A stretch of 59,153 nt of DNA from an uncultured Muribaculaceae bacterium (GCA_948788915.1 CAQFOZ010000007.1:1-59153), one strand, 5' to 3'; shown: positions 45,591 through 54,391, counted from the first letter of the stretch. The notes: a model not told the origin generated them from the letters alone. Numbers and translations: made by a program.

Positions 45591-46901
45591 TCAATCTGTA
45601 TAGCCGGGTTTCTTCAACAGTTTGAACATATTGCGTTTGTAGGCTTCCACACCGGGTTGGTTAAACGGATTCACACCAAGCATGTATCCGCTGATGCCAC
45701 ATGCCTTCTCAAAGAAATATATCAGCTGACCAAGAGAATACTCGTCCAGTGAAGGGATCTCGATACGGATGTTGGGCACACCACCCTCGACATGGGCCAT
45801 CTGTGTGCCGAGTTCAGCCATCTTGTTTACTTCATCTATTCTCTTGCCTGCGATATAGTTCATGCCGTCAAGATTGGCGGCATTCTCCGGTACACGTTTC
45901 TCAACAGCCGGTTTCCTTACAGAAAGCACAGTCTCGAAAATTGTACGCTCTCCGTCTTGTATCCACTGTCCCATTGAGTGTAGATCGGTTGTGAAATCTA
46001 CCGACGCAGGGAATATACCCTTGCCGTCCTTACCTTCGCTTTCTCCATAAAGCTGTTTCCACCACTCTGAAAAATAATGGAGCTTGGGATCGAAGTTCAC
46101 CAGTATCTCTATCTTCTTGCCACTCCTGTACAATGCATTGCGCAACTGTGCATAAATCATGGACGGATTCTCCTCCGATGAATGCAATGTTGTGCGTTCC
46201 ATATCTGCCGCACCGTTTATAAGCTTCTTTATATCATGTCCGGCAACAGCTATAGGAAGCAAACCAACCGGGGTAAGCACGGAGAATCGTCCGCCGACAT
46301 TGTCCGGAATCACGTATGTCTCGTATCCCTCTTCATCAGCCATCTGGCGCAACGCACCTTTACTGCCGTCAGTTATGGCAACTATCAGACTCTTTGCCGC
46401 ATCCTTGCCGGCCTGTTTCTCCAATTGATCGCGAAGCAACCGGAAAGCGATGGCTGGCTCTGTAGTTGTACCCGATTTGGAAATCACAATAATACCGAAT
46501 CTCTTGCCTTCAAGAAGTTTCCCAAGTTCTGTAAGATATTCCTCACCTATATTCTGGCCGGCATATAGAACTTTAGGTTCTTTCGGGCGCGGAGCATAAT
46601 AATCAGCAAAATTATCCTGAAGTGCGGTATTTACAGCCTTGGCACCAAGATAACTTCCGCCGATGCCAACGCAAACCACATAATCACAATTCTCACGAAG
46701 ACGCTGTGCTGTTGCGTTGATTCTATCTATTAACGCCTCATCTGTACCTGACGGAAGATCAAGCCAGCCGAGAAAATCATTACCTGCACCGGTACCCTCC
46801 TCAAGAACAGAAAGTGCCTTTACCGCCTCCGGTTCAAGAGCCTTATACTCTTTCTCTACATATGACACTGCATGCTGAATGTCAAGTTGGATTGTTTTCA
46901 T
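45591..46901 (-). CDS. pgi: Glucose-6-phosphate isomerase
   Basis: A 436-residue enzyme of the short bacterial PGI form. VGIGGSYLGAKAV (about 78-90), ISKSGTTTEPAIAFR (about 141-155), GRFSVLTPVGLLPIAVAG (about 206-223) and WWKQLYGESEGKDGKG are SIS-domain substrate-binding signatures; a lysine/histidine-containing C-terminal segment completes the site. It interconverts glucose 6-phosphate and fructose 6-phosphate in the cytosol. Monocistronic: 166 bp from lysS with terminators on both sides. Confidence 0.96.
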   Translation of the reverse strand: MKTIQLDIQHAVSYVEKEYKALEPEAVKALSVLEEGTGAGNDFLGWLDLPSGTDEALIDRINATAQRLRENCDYVVCVGIGGSYLGAKAVNTALQDNFADYYAPRPKEPKVLYAGQNIGEEYLTELGKLLEGKRFGIIVISKSGTTTEPAIAFRLLRDQLEKQAGKDAAKSLIVAITDGSKGALRQMADEEGYETYVIPDNVGGRFSVLTPVGLLPIAVAGHDIKKLINGAADMERTTLHSSEENPSMIYAQLRNALYRSGKKIEILVNFDPKLHYFSEWWKQLYGESEGKDGKGIFPASVDFTTDLHSMGQWIQDGERTIFETVLSVRKPAVEKRVPENAANLDGMNYIAGKRIDEVNKMAELGTQMAHVEGGVPNIRIEIPSLDEYSLGQLIYFFEKACGISGYMLGVNPFNQPGVEAYKRNMFKLLKKPGYTD

Positions 46902-47029
46902 AATTTCTATCTTTATATTGTTTAATATTAATTTGCTGATTATTCGAATTTGATCTCACAACCTGGCTCCTGTTTTTATCTGCCCGTTGTGCACTTTTAT
47001 CAAAAACAGTCAGACCCGAATATATAACC

Positions 47030-47063
47030 AAACAACCGATCTTATACAAAAGGTCGGTTGTTT
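47030..47063 (-). terminator. Hairpin directly after lysS
   Basis: AAACAACCGATC / GGTCGGTTGTTT stem with 10-nt loop starting 5 bp beyond the lysS stop. The T run after it is weak (GGTTATATA). Confidence 0.55.
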
Positions 47064-47067
47064 AACT

Positions 47068-48636
47068 TTATTTAGTCATTTTTTCTTCGCCGTCCTGAGC
47101 ACCTTCTTCCGAAGCGGACTTCTGCGACACTTGTGGACGCATCTGCGGGAAAAGAAGCACTTCCTGGATTGTCTGTTGTCCGGTAAGCAGCATGGCCAGA
47201 CGATCCATACCGATTCCCATGCCGGATGTAGGAGGCATTCCGTATTCCAGGGCGCGGATAAAATCACCGTCTATAATCATGGCCTCGTCATCCCCCTTGT
47301 CGGCAAGGCGCATCTGCTCTACAAACCGTTCGTACTGATCTATCGGATCGTTAAGCTCACTGTATGCGTTGGCAAGCTCCTTACCGTTTACCATCAGCTC
47401 AAAACGTTCGGTAAGTTCCGGATTGTTGCGGTGCCGCTTGGTAAGAGGAGACATCTCTATCGGATAGTCTGTAATAAATGTTGGCTGGATATATGTGCCC
47501 TCACATTTCTCTCCGAAGATTTCATCTATCAGTTTCCCTTTGCCCATAGATTCTTCAACCTCGATACCGTTTGCCTTGCAAAACGCGCGAAGCTCATCTT
47601 CAGATTTGCCTGTTATGTCAAATCCTGTCTTCTCCTTGATTGCATCCGTCATCGTAATTCTCTTGTAAGGAGGCTTGAAATCTATCTCGTTTTCACCCAC
47701 CTTCACCTTTGTTGTGCCGTTGACATCAAGGGCTATCTTCTCAAGCATCTGCTCCGTGAAGTTCATCATCCAGTTGTAATCCTTGTATGGAACATAAATC
47801 TCCATACAGGTAAATTCCGGATTATGGGTACGGTCCATTCCTTCGTTACGGAAATTCTTTGAAAACTCATACACACCCTCAAAACCGCCTACGATAAGAC
47901 GCTTCAGATAAAGTTCATCTGCGATACGCAGATACAACGGAATATCAAGTGCGTTATGGTGTGTGATGAACGGACGGGCCGACGCTCCTCCCGGTATCGA
48001 CTGCAAAATAGGTGTCTCAACCTCCGTGTAACCGAATGAGTTGAAGAAACCGCGCATCGAGTTGAACATCTTCGTGCGTTTCAGGAATATCTCACGCACA
48101 CCCGGATTCACGACAAGGTCCACATAACGCTGACGATAACGCTGTTCCGGATCGGTAAAGGCATCGTAAGCCTTCCCGTCTTTCATCTTCACGACAGGAA
48201 GCGGACGCAGACTCTTGCCAAGCACCGTTATCTCACTTGCATGAATGGAGATCTCACCCATCTGAGTGCGGAACACATATCCTTTTACACCGATAAAGTC
48301 ACCGATATCAAGCAGTTTCTTAAACACCACATTATAAAACTCCTTATCCTCCCCGGGACAAAGGTCATCGCGGCTCACATAAACCTGGATACGTCCTTCG
48401 GAATCCTGAAGTTCCATGAATGATGCCTTACCCATGATCCGTCGGCTCATGATTCTTCCGGCCACAGACACCTCCCGTCTGGGTTCCTCCTCATCTTTAA
48501 AATTTGCTTTTATTTCAGCGGACATCCCGGTAACCGGATACTCCGCTGCCGGATATGGATCAATTCCATGCTCCCGCAAAGCCTCAAGGCTTCTGCGGCG
48601 CACAATCTCCTGTTCACTCAATTCTTGATTTGCCAT
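47068..48636 (-). CDS. lysS: Lysyl-tRNA synthetase, class II
   Basis: A 522-residue aminoacyl-tRNA synthetase. The OB-fold anticodon-binding domain (about 55-160) contains VSVAGRIMSRRIMGKASF. Class II motif 1 lies about 175-205, motif 2 about 258-285 (YEFSKNFRNEGMDRTHNPEF) and motif 3 about 470-490 (TSGMGIGMDRLAMLLTG). It charges tRNA-Lys with lysine in the cytosol. The C-terminal tail after motif 3 (RPQVSQKSASEEGAQDGEE) is longer and more acidic than usual. A -7 box TATCTTTG lies at 48671-48678. Confidence 0.96.
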   Translation of the reverse strand: MANQELSEQEIVRRRSLEALREHGIDPYPAAEYPVTGMSAEIKANFKDEEEPRREVSVAGRIMSRRIMGKASFMELQDSEGRIQVYVSRDDLCPGEDKEFYNVVFKKLLDIGDFIGVKGYVFRTQMGEISIHASEITVLGKSLRPLPVVKMKDGKAYDAFTDPEQRYRQRYVDLVVNPGVREIFLKRTKMFNSMRGFFNSFGYTEVETPILQSIPGGASARPFITHHNALDIPLYLRIADELYLKRLIVGGFEGVYEFSKNFRNEGMDRTHNPEFTCMEIYVPYKDYNWMMNFTEQMLEKIALDVNGTTKVKVGENEIDFKPPYKRITMTDAIKEKTGFDITGKSEDELRAFCKANGIEVEESMGKGKLIDEIFGEKCEGTYIQPTFITDYPIEMSPLTKRHRNNPELTERFELMVNGKELANAYSELNDPIDQYERFVEQMRLADKGDDEAMIIDGDFIRALEYGMPPTSGMGIGMDRLAMLLTGQQTIQEVLLFPQMRPQVSQKSASEEGAQDGEEKMTK

Positions 48637-48670
48637 ATATTTATCTTATATACCTGTTTTCCGTATTTTG

Positions 48671-48678
48671 CAAAGATA
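48671..48678 (-). promoter_or_regulatory. Bacteroidetes -7 box for lysS
   Basis: TATCTTTG on the minus strand, 34 bp upstream of the lysS start; no clear -33 element. Confidence 0.5.
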
Positions 48679-48764
48679 ATAATTTTGTTTTAAACACACT
48701 GCTACACAACCTCTCTTTTGAGATGGCTCCACTTTAGAAACTGCGCGGCACGCGATGCCCGCGC

Positions 48765-49925
48765 CTATTTCACTATTACCTTCTCTATTTTGGAACCCTG
48801 ACGACGGATGTAGATACCCTTTGTTGGTTCCGTTACCCTGACACCCTGCAAATTGAAATATTCCACACTTGCCGATGCATTGGAGTCCGACATGAACTCA
48901 TCTACACCGGATCCGGGAAGTTCCTTGATGGTTTTGAACAGTTTCCAGCCGTCTATGCTGTCGTAACCTCCGGTTTTCGTGCCTTCCGGAACATAAAGCG
49001 TCGCACTGGAATACACACTGCTGTCAAATGTATCCTCCTTGATCGAAGGTGGGACAGTGGTTCGCAAGTACACGGAACGTATAGCCGGACAATTGCCAAA
49101 AGCGCCTCTCAATATGTTCATGCGGACATAAGATCCAAAGGAATCACGATCCGGCATGGTAAAATTTATGGTAGCAAGCTTACTACAGCCCCAGAACGCG
49201 TTGCGATCAATATCTTGCACACTCTTGGGTATTGACAAAGATGTGATTTTGACGCATTGCGAACAAGCCTCCTCCCCAATTTTCAGAGTTGTCTCGGCTA
49301 TTGTAAGTGATGTTTTTCCTCCCGGAGATGCTATGAGATATGTCTGATCTTTGTCGTACAACATACCGTTTTTTACCGAAAGATACGGATTGCCGCTCTC
49401 AAGATTTATCGAAGTCAACGACGTGCAGCCTACAAACACATTGCCCGCATATTCGATATTGTCATCGAAAGAAGATTCTCCGAGAGCTATCAGGACTTTG
49501 GGCAAGGTAATACTTTGAAGCGACTGGCAACCGTTAAAGGCATTGCTGCCTATGGTTTTGCAAGTTGACGGAATATTCACCTTGGTGAGTTTTGTACACC
49601 CTGCGAATGCTTGTCTGTCGATATACGTAAGTCCCGTCGGAAGAGTAACGGAGGTCAGTGAGGTACATTCCGCAAACGCCTCTTCTCCTATTCCTCCCAC
49701 ATCATATGTAGTCTGATTTATTTTGACTTTTTGCGGTATAGAGACGGAACCCTGATAGTTGCCCGATTCGGAAGCTCTTACAACTGCTCTAAGAGGAGAT
49801 ATCTCAATCGTATATGTTATACCGTTGACTGTATATGCATCAGCTGCATATCCCTGAACATGCAAGACTGCGATCAGTAACGATAATATAAGAGTTCTTA
49901 AAAAATTCTTCTTTAATGATTTCAT
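48765..49925 (-). CDS. Secreted BspA-like leucine-rich repeat protein
   Basis: A 386-residue protein with a signal peptide (about 1-28) and a run of LRR_5/BspA-type repeats (about 60-310), e.g. IGEEAFAECTSLTSVTLP and IGSNAFNGCQSLQSITLP. The C-terminus VEYFNLQGVRVTEPTKG followed by YIRRQGSK and a basic end is the short sorting-like tail found on Bacteroidales surface proteins; it matches the end of the GLUG protein in layout. A surface location and adhesive role are likely. It stands alone, 128 bp from lysS. Confidence 0.87.
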   Translation of the reverse strand: MKSLKKNFLRTLILSLLIAVLHVQGYAADAYTVNGITYTIEISPLRAVVRASESGNYQGSVSIPQKVKINQTTYDVGGIGEEAFAECTSLTSVTLPTGLTYIDRQAFAGCTKLTKVNIPSTCKTIGSNAFNGCQSLQSITLPKVLIALGESSFDDNIEYAGNVFVGCTSLTSINLESGNPYLSVKNGMLYDKDQTYLIASPGGKTSLTIAETTLKIGEEACSQCVKITSLSIPKSVQDIDRNAFWGCSKLATINFTMPDRDSFGSYVRMNILRGAFGNCPAIRSVYLRTTVPPSIKEDTFDSSVYSSATLYVPEGTKTGGYDSIDGWKLFKTIKELPGSGVDEFMSDSNASASVEYFNLQGVRVTEPTKGIYIRRQGSKIEKVIVK

Positions 49926-49953
49926 AATTACGTAAATTGTATCAAATTAAATG

Positions 49954-49961
49954 CAAATTTA
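49954..49961 (-). promoter_or_regulatory. Bacteroidetes -7 box for the LRR protein
   Basis: TAAATTTG on the minus strand, 28 bp upstream of the start codon. Confidence 0.45.
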
Positions 49962-50023
49962 ATTAAAATATTTTAGAAACAGTTTCTTAACCAAAATTAC
50001 TAATGATGATTGTGATAAAACTA

Positions 50024-50352
50024 AGAAGTTGTTTAAAAATAAATGTGAATTTGGGGTCGCAAGCTTGGAGCTGATTTCTTCTTGAGGTGAAGGAGCATAG
50101 CGGGCTATGTGACTGAGCCGAAAGGAGAAAGATGCCCGAGCTTGCAACCCCAAAGGTGACTTAAAAGAATATCTTTGAGTTAAAATCTTTAACATGTCAT
50201 GTCTGTTAGTGAAATTTTACTTTATGTCCGGCTCTCTTTTGTTAAAAGCCATTCGCGGCGCAGTCACATAGCCAGCTATGCTCCTTTGCCTTAAATGATT
50301 TTTATTCAAAGATAGCCGCCCCAAATTTCACATTTATTTTTTAACAACTTCT
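50024..50352. repeat. Composite inverted-repeat element D (two facing units)
   Basis: Outer arms 50024-50056 and 50319-50352 (AGAAGTTGTTTAAAAATAAA at the start) are complementary except for about two differences. The left half is itself a palindromic unit (50051-50068 with 50136-50153) with core GAAGGAGC, stem CATAGC-GG-GCTATG (50096-50109), TGACTGA (50110-50116). The right half carries the same core inverted (about 50259-50288, CATAGCCAGCTATG). It lies between the divergent LRR and EamA genes and accounts for most of the 493-bp gap. No coding potential is convincing. Confidence 0.7.
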
Positions 50353-50418
50353 AAAATATTACACAATAAACTGATTTAAAACTCGTGTTAAATTCAAACT
50401 ATCTTAACAAGACAAAAT

Positions 50419-51342
50419 ATGTCTGCATATCAGAAAACCGGATACCTTCTTGGGCTGCTCGCGGCAATCACCTATGGCATGAATCAGCTTTTTGCCCTTC
50501 CTCTGCTGAATGCGGGAATACCTGCATTCAGTGTGCTGTTCTATAGATACCTTCTCGCAATTCCTGTCTTAGCCGTGATAATGCTGGTTAAAGACGTATC
50601 GTTCAGAACAGACTTTAAAAATTTGTTCACACTCGCCATATTGGGAATATTGCTGGGTATATCATCACTAACTCTTTTTCAAAGCTACGGTTTCATGAAT
50701 GCGGGGATTGCCTCTACAATGCTTTTTGTCTATCCGCTGATGGTGGCGGTCTTGATGATACTTTTCTTTAAAGAAAGATTCTCGTGGATCACGTTCGGAG
50801 CCCTCGCTCTTTCACTCTCAGGAATATGGCTTCTGTTTAAAGGTGATGGCGAAACATCTCTCAGTCTGACAGGCACTGTCTTGGTTATGATATCGGCTCT
50901 GTCCTACGCCATCTATATTGTCGGTGTAAAGCACACGGATGTAAAGACGATGCCACCACTGACAATGACATTTTATGTGTTACTTTTCGGAATGCTCGTA
51001 TTCCTTTGCAACATGGCTGTTACAGGCTCACACGACATGCCCCGCGGATGGTTCCAATGGGGAGACGCACTTTGTCTCGCACTTTTGCCGACAGCCCTCT
51101 CTTTCCTGTGCACTACAGAATCAATCATCCGGATCGGCTCCACACCCACTGCCATTTTAGGAGCGATGGAGCCTGTTACTGCCGTTATCATCGGAATACT
51201 GGTGTTTAACGAAACGCTCAGCATCCGCGACATATCCGGTATCCTCCTTATCATCATCTCCGTTCTCGCTGTCATTCTTTCCGGAACCTCCGCAAAAGCG
51301 CATGCTCATAAGCTCCAAATTAAGCGCAAATCGGAACTATAA
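50419..51342 (+). CDS. EamA/DMT-family permease
   Basis: A 307-residue inner-membrane protein with ten predicted helices in two EamA repeats (about 8-140 and 152-288). The first repeat ends with AGIASTMLFVYPLMVAVLM and FFKERFSW, the second with AILGAMEPVTAVIIGILVFNETLS, the usual EamA signatures. Such permeases export amino acids, metabolites or nucleotide sugars by proton antiport. Substrate cannot be inferred. Single gene; 5' region adjoins repeat element D. Confidence 0.9.
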   Translation: MSAYQKTGYLLGLLAAITYGMNQLFALPLLNAGIPAFSVLFYRYLLAIPVLAVIMLVKDVSFRTDFKNLFTLAILGILLGISSLTLFQSYGFMNAGIASTMLFVYPLMVAVLMILFFKERFSWITFGALALSLSGIWLLFKGDGETSLSLTGTVLVMISALSYAIYIVGVKHTDVKTMPPLTMTFYVLLFGMLVFLCNMAVTGSHDMPRGWFQWGDALCLALLPTALSFLCTTESIIRIGSTPTAILGAMEPVTAVIIGILVFNETLSIRDISGILLIIISVLAVILSGTSAKAHAHKLQIKRKSEL

Positions 51343-51451
51343 ACATAATTTTACGCGTTTTTTGAATGAAACCTCTGTGAATGTACTGAGTTTCATTGTA
51401 TGCGATAAACTTTTTATTAATTTAGGAGTCTAATCATTGAGAATGCGTAAG

Positions 51452-51459
51452 TATATTTG
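51452..51459 (+). promoter_or_regulatory. Bacteroidetes -7 box for the TonB-domain protein
   Basis: TATATTTG matches TAnnTTTG, 31 bp upstream of the ATG at 51491. Confidence 0.5.
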
Positions 51460-51490
51460 AACACTCACTTAGAAATAAAAACTATAAGTT

Positions 51491-51850
51491 ATGAAAAAAA
51501 TTTTAGCAACTCTTTTAGGAATATTCGCATTTGTAGTCTCAGCTTCAGCTCAAGACACACCGGCTTCATATCCGGGAGGGATTGCCGCTATGAATGATTT
51601 CATAGCCAAAACAATTGTTTATCCGGCTTCAGCTATGGAAAACGGAGCCGAAGGAACCGTGCTTGTAACATTCACAGTAAAAGCCGACGGCACCCTTGAC
51701 GGTTTCAAAATCAAAAGGATGGTAGATCCTGATCTGGAAAAAGAGGCTATACGGATCGCAAAAAAAATGCCGAAATGGATTCCGGCCCAGAAAAACGGCG
51801 CAGCCGTGGATTCGCAGGCGTCCATCCCGGTGAAATTCCGTCTCAAATAA
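51491..51850 (+). CDS. Stand-alone secreted TonB C-terminal domain protein
   Basis: A 119-residue protein: cleavable signal peptide (about 1-20, ending ASAQ) directly followed by one TonB C-terminal domain (about 28-119). FIAKTIVYPASAMENGAEGT and VLVTFTVKADGTLDGFKI are the typical strand-helix elements, and the C-terminus ends PVKFRLK. It lacks the N-terminal membrane anchor and proline-rich spacer of a true TonB, and no ExbB/ExbD genes are near. It may bind TonB boxes in the periplasm, act with an M56-type receptor elsewhere, or have another binding role. Confidence 0.85.
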   Translation: MKKILATLLGIFAFVVSASAQDTPASYPGGIAAMNDFIAKTIVYPASAMENGAEGTVLVTFTVKADGTLDGFKIKRMVDPDLEKEAIRIAKKMPKWIPAQKNGAAVDSQASIPVKFRLK

Positions 51851-51897
51851 TTAATAAACCGCCTGTCTTCGGGTGACATCTACCCGCCTTTAGGACT

Positions 51898-51917
51898 GCG
51901 ACTTGTCCCCAAGTCGC
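51898..51917. repeat. REP-like 20-bp palindrome, copy 4
   Basis: Exact GCGACTTGTCCCCAAGTCGC at the start of the composite repeat that recurs at 58997. CTGTCTTCGGGTG upstream is shared with copy 3. Confidence 0.8.
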
Positions 51918-52066
51918 GCAAAACACACGCAAAACACAACCTTGAAGAAACCCGGCCCTGCAATCCGTGCGACATCCATCCCAATCCGCGTTCTTTACTA
52001 AAAAATGGCCCCATTTTTTAGTAAACAGTGATTCAGCGTCCCTTCCAGCTCAAGAATAAAAAAATC
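51898..52066. repeat. Composite dispersed repeat, copy 1
   Basis: About 160 bp aligned with 58997-59153 at roughly 90% identity, with an 11-bp insertion near 51930. It includes the REP palindrome, CTGCAATCCGTGCGACATCC, a perfect 15-bp stem (51994-52008 with 52011-52025; TTTACTAAAAAATGG) and GATTCAGCGTCCCTT. Confidence 0.75.
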
Positions 52067-52099
52067 CGCGCCTCAATCCGCCCCTTTCCGTGCCACTCA

Positions 52100-52121
52100 T
52101 CAAGCGCATCAATGCGCTTGA
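52100..52121. repeat. 10-bp-stem hairpin
   Basis: TCAAGCGCAT / ATGCGCTTGA around a 2-nt loop, in the tail beyond composite repeat copy 1. Confidence 0.5.
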
Positions 52122-52186
52122 CATCCGCGATTCCTCATAAACCTATCATCTCTAATCTTGCCCCTTTAGCCGTCTGTGCCGGGACT

Positions 52187-52206
52187 GCGACTTGTCCCCA
52201 AGTCGC
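52187..52206. repeat. REP-like 20-bp palindrome, copy 5
   Basis: Exact GCGACTTGTCCCCAAGTCGC, 7 bp beyond the Sel1 gene stop codon; may act as its 3' hairpin. Confidence 0.8.
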
Positions 52207-52212
52207 ACAGGT

Positions 52213-52815
52213 TTAATTCAAGCACTCTCTAAGGATATCCGGAAACATCTGTGTTGTCTCGTCTATTATTCTTGACGAGACGCTGTCGCCCGCTTGCGCC
52301 GCACGCCAATAATACCGAATTGATTTCTTATAATCATACTTCAAAGGATAGCCATGCGAATATGCATCGGCTATCTTTTTTATTCCCCCGGAACAAAGCG
52401 TATCATATCTTTCGGTATGATCAAGCAGATCTGCCAGTTCTCTCAAGGCAGCGAGGTTTCTACCTTCTACTGCAACATCGAGCAGCCGTATTCCCTCCAC
52501 AGTGTCAGCAGGAAGTTTTTCAGAACCTATAAGCATCAGATGGCCAAGATTACCCAATGCCTTGGCATCACCGAGATCCGCTGCTTTCCTTAGAAAATAG
52601 ATAGCCGAATCGGCATCATGTCTCGTGCCGAGACCCTGCCAATACAAAAAACCGAGATAATTCATCGCACGGGCATTGCCGACAGCGGCTGAATCGCGCA
52701 ACCCGGAAATTGCTCCGGCATCTCCCCTCTCCGCCCGTTCCTCCAGATCGCGTATACCCGCCGCCTGCATACCGGCGGCAAGAACTGCAATGAATATGTA
52801 GAGCAAAGATCTCAT
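52213..52815 (-). CDS. Secreted Sel1-repeat protein
   Basis: A 200-residue protein with a signal peptide (about 1-18) and Sel1-like TPR repeats: NARAMNYLGFLYWQGLGTRHDADSAIYFLRKAADLG is the clearest (split by family spacing; about 48-83), followed by a second diverged repeat with AKALGNLGHLM and a C-terminal one with DYKKSIRYYWRAAQAGD. Such repeats are protein-protein interaction scaffolds. It overlaps the porX gene by 4 bp (ATGA), so it is translated with PorX and could work with the type 9 secretion regulators. No functional assignment beyond this. Confidence 0.82.
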   Translation of the reverse strand: MRSLLYIFIAVLAAGMQAAGIRDLEERAERGDAGAISGLRDSAAVGNARAMNYLGFLYWQGLGTRHDADSAIYFLRKAADLGDAKALGNLGHLMLIGSEKLPADTVEGIRLLDVAVEGRNLAALRELADLLDHTERYDTLCSGGIKKIADAYSHGYPLKYDYKKSIRYYWRAAQAGDSVSSRIIDETTQMFPDILRECLN

Positions 52816-54353
52816 ACTTTCGGAGTCAGTGTGATCAACGGTACAAGCATTTCCTGAAGTGAAATGCCCCCATGCTGGAAGGTGCCGGTGTAATACTGCA
52901 CATAGTAATTATAATTGTTAGGATACGAAAAGAAATCCTCATTAAGGGCGTAAATGAAACTGCTCGAAAGATTAGGAGCAGGCAAACCGAAATGTTTGGG
53001 ATCATGCATCTCATATACCTGCTTGGAATTATAATTCAGGTTTTTCCCTACTTTGTAACGCAGGTTGGTGTTGGTATTCTTGTCCCCAACCACTTTTATC
53101 GGATTGTCAACCCGTATAGTGCCGTGATCTGTGGTGAGAATAACCTTATATCCGAGTTCAGCGAGCTTGCGGAATATTTCTGTAGCAGAAGAATGACGGA
53201 ACCAGCTCTCCGTCAGCGAACGGTAAGCTGCATCACTGTTTGCAAGCTCGCGAATCATTTTGGATTCTGTTCTCGCATGAGACAGCATGTCTATAAAATT
53301 AAGCACCACCACCTGCAACGGCACATCTTTATTCGACGACAACATGTGCACGAACTTCTCCCCGGCCGACGAATCATTAAGCTTCGTATACATAAAATTC
53401 TCCTTACGCCGGAAACGGTCGAGCTGCGTCTTTACAAGCTTCTCCTCGTGTATATTCAGACCCTCGTCTTCATCCTCATCAACCCAATACTGCGGAAACA
53501 TTTGTTCTATCTGCAATGGCATCAGCCCTGCGAAAATAGCATTGCGGGCATACTGTGTTGAAGTAGGGAGAATTGTGGCATACATATCCTCAGTAATATT
53601 AAAGAACTCCGAGATCAGAGGCTGAACCACTTTCCATTGATCAAATCTGAAATTATCTATCACTATCAGGCAGACTTTCTCTCCGGCATCGAGTATAGGA
53701 AAGACTCGTTTACTGAAAATACGGGGGCTCATCAAAGGCGGGTTATCGCTTGTCACCCAGTCTTCATAATTTCTTTTTACAAACTTACAGAAATTGGAAT
53801 TGGCATCGCGTTTCTGCATCAACAGCATTTCCGACATGGAATTGTCTGTATCCGCAAGTTTCAGCTCCCATCTCACCAACTCTTTATATACCTCCATCCA
53901 GTCTTCCAGAGAAGCCGCCGCGTTTATACGGGCCGACAACCGCATGAAATCCTGCTGATAGTTGGTTGTTGCCTGCTCCGCAACTATCTCGCGGCTGTGA
54001 AGGTTTTTCTTGATTGAAAGAAGGATCTGATTGGGATTCACCGGTTTGATCAGATAATCGGCAATCTGGTTTCCGATGGCCTGATCCATGATATTCTCCT
54101 CTTCGCTTTTTGTAATCATGATCACCGGAAGCTCCGGGTGACGCCTGTTTATCTCGGCAAGTGTTTCCAGTCCCGAAATTCCCGGCATGTTCTCGTCAAG
54201 AAGAATCAACGAATAAATATCATGATCAAGAGCATCGAGAGCATCGCGCCCGTTTGAAACGGTGCTGACATCATATCCCTTGGCTTTAAGAAAAAGTATA
54301 TGCGGTTTCAGCAGGTCTATCTCATCATCTGCCCAAAGTATTTTATCTGACAT
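52812..54353 (-). CDS. porX: PorX: response regulator with PglZ domain, T9SS control
   Basis: A 513-residue cytosolic regulator. The receiver domain (1-120) has D9-D10, the phosphoacceptor D53 in LILLDENMPG, and MITK/LIKPV. A helical linker leads to a PglZ (alkaline phosphatase superfamily) domain (about 205-510) with VIDNFRFDQW, PTSTQYARNAIFAG and TTDHGTIRV carrying metal ligands. This domain order and length match PorX, which in Porphyromonas gingivalis is phosphorylated by PorY and activates type 9 secretion genes with an ECF factor, and whose PglZ domain has phosphodiesterase activity. It follows the PorW-like gene by 38 bp. No PorY kinase is in the window. Confidence 0.92.
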   Translation of the reverse strand: MSDKILWADDEIDLLKPHILFLKAKGYDVSTVSNGRDALDALDHDIYSLILLDENMPGISGLETLAEINRRHPELPVIMITKSEEENIMDQAIGNQIADYLIKPVNPNQILLSIKKNLHSREIVAEQATTNYQQDFMRLSARINAAASLEDWMEVYKELVRWELKLADTDNSMSEMLLMQKRDANSNFCKFVKRNYEDWVTSDNPPLMSPRIFSKRVFPILDAGEKVCLIVIDNFRFDQWKVVQPLISEFFNITEDMYATILPTSTQYARNAIFAGLMPLQIEQMFPQYWVDEDEDEGLNIHEEKLVKTQLDRFRRKENFMYTKLNDSSAGEKFVHMLSSNKDVPLQVVVLNFIDMLSHARTESKMIRELANSDAAYRSLTESWFRHSSATEIFRKLAELGYKVILTTDHGTIRVDNPIKVVGDKNTNTNLRYKVGKNLNYNSKQVYEMHDPKHFGLPAPNLSSSFIYALNEDFFSYPNNYNYYVQYYTGTFQHGGISLQEMLVPLITLTPKV

Positions 54354-54391
54354 ATTCTAAAGCTGTTAAAGCTGTTTAAACAAGGGTGCCT

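Larger units (their letters stand above)
51851..52212. other. Repeat-filled intergenic region
   Basis: 362 bp made up almost wholly of dispersed repeats: REP copies 4 and 5, the ~160-bp composite repeat shared with the window end, and hairpin TCAAGCGCAT / ATGCGCTTGA (52100-52121). No gene. Confidence 0.7.
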
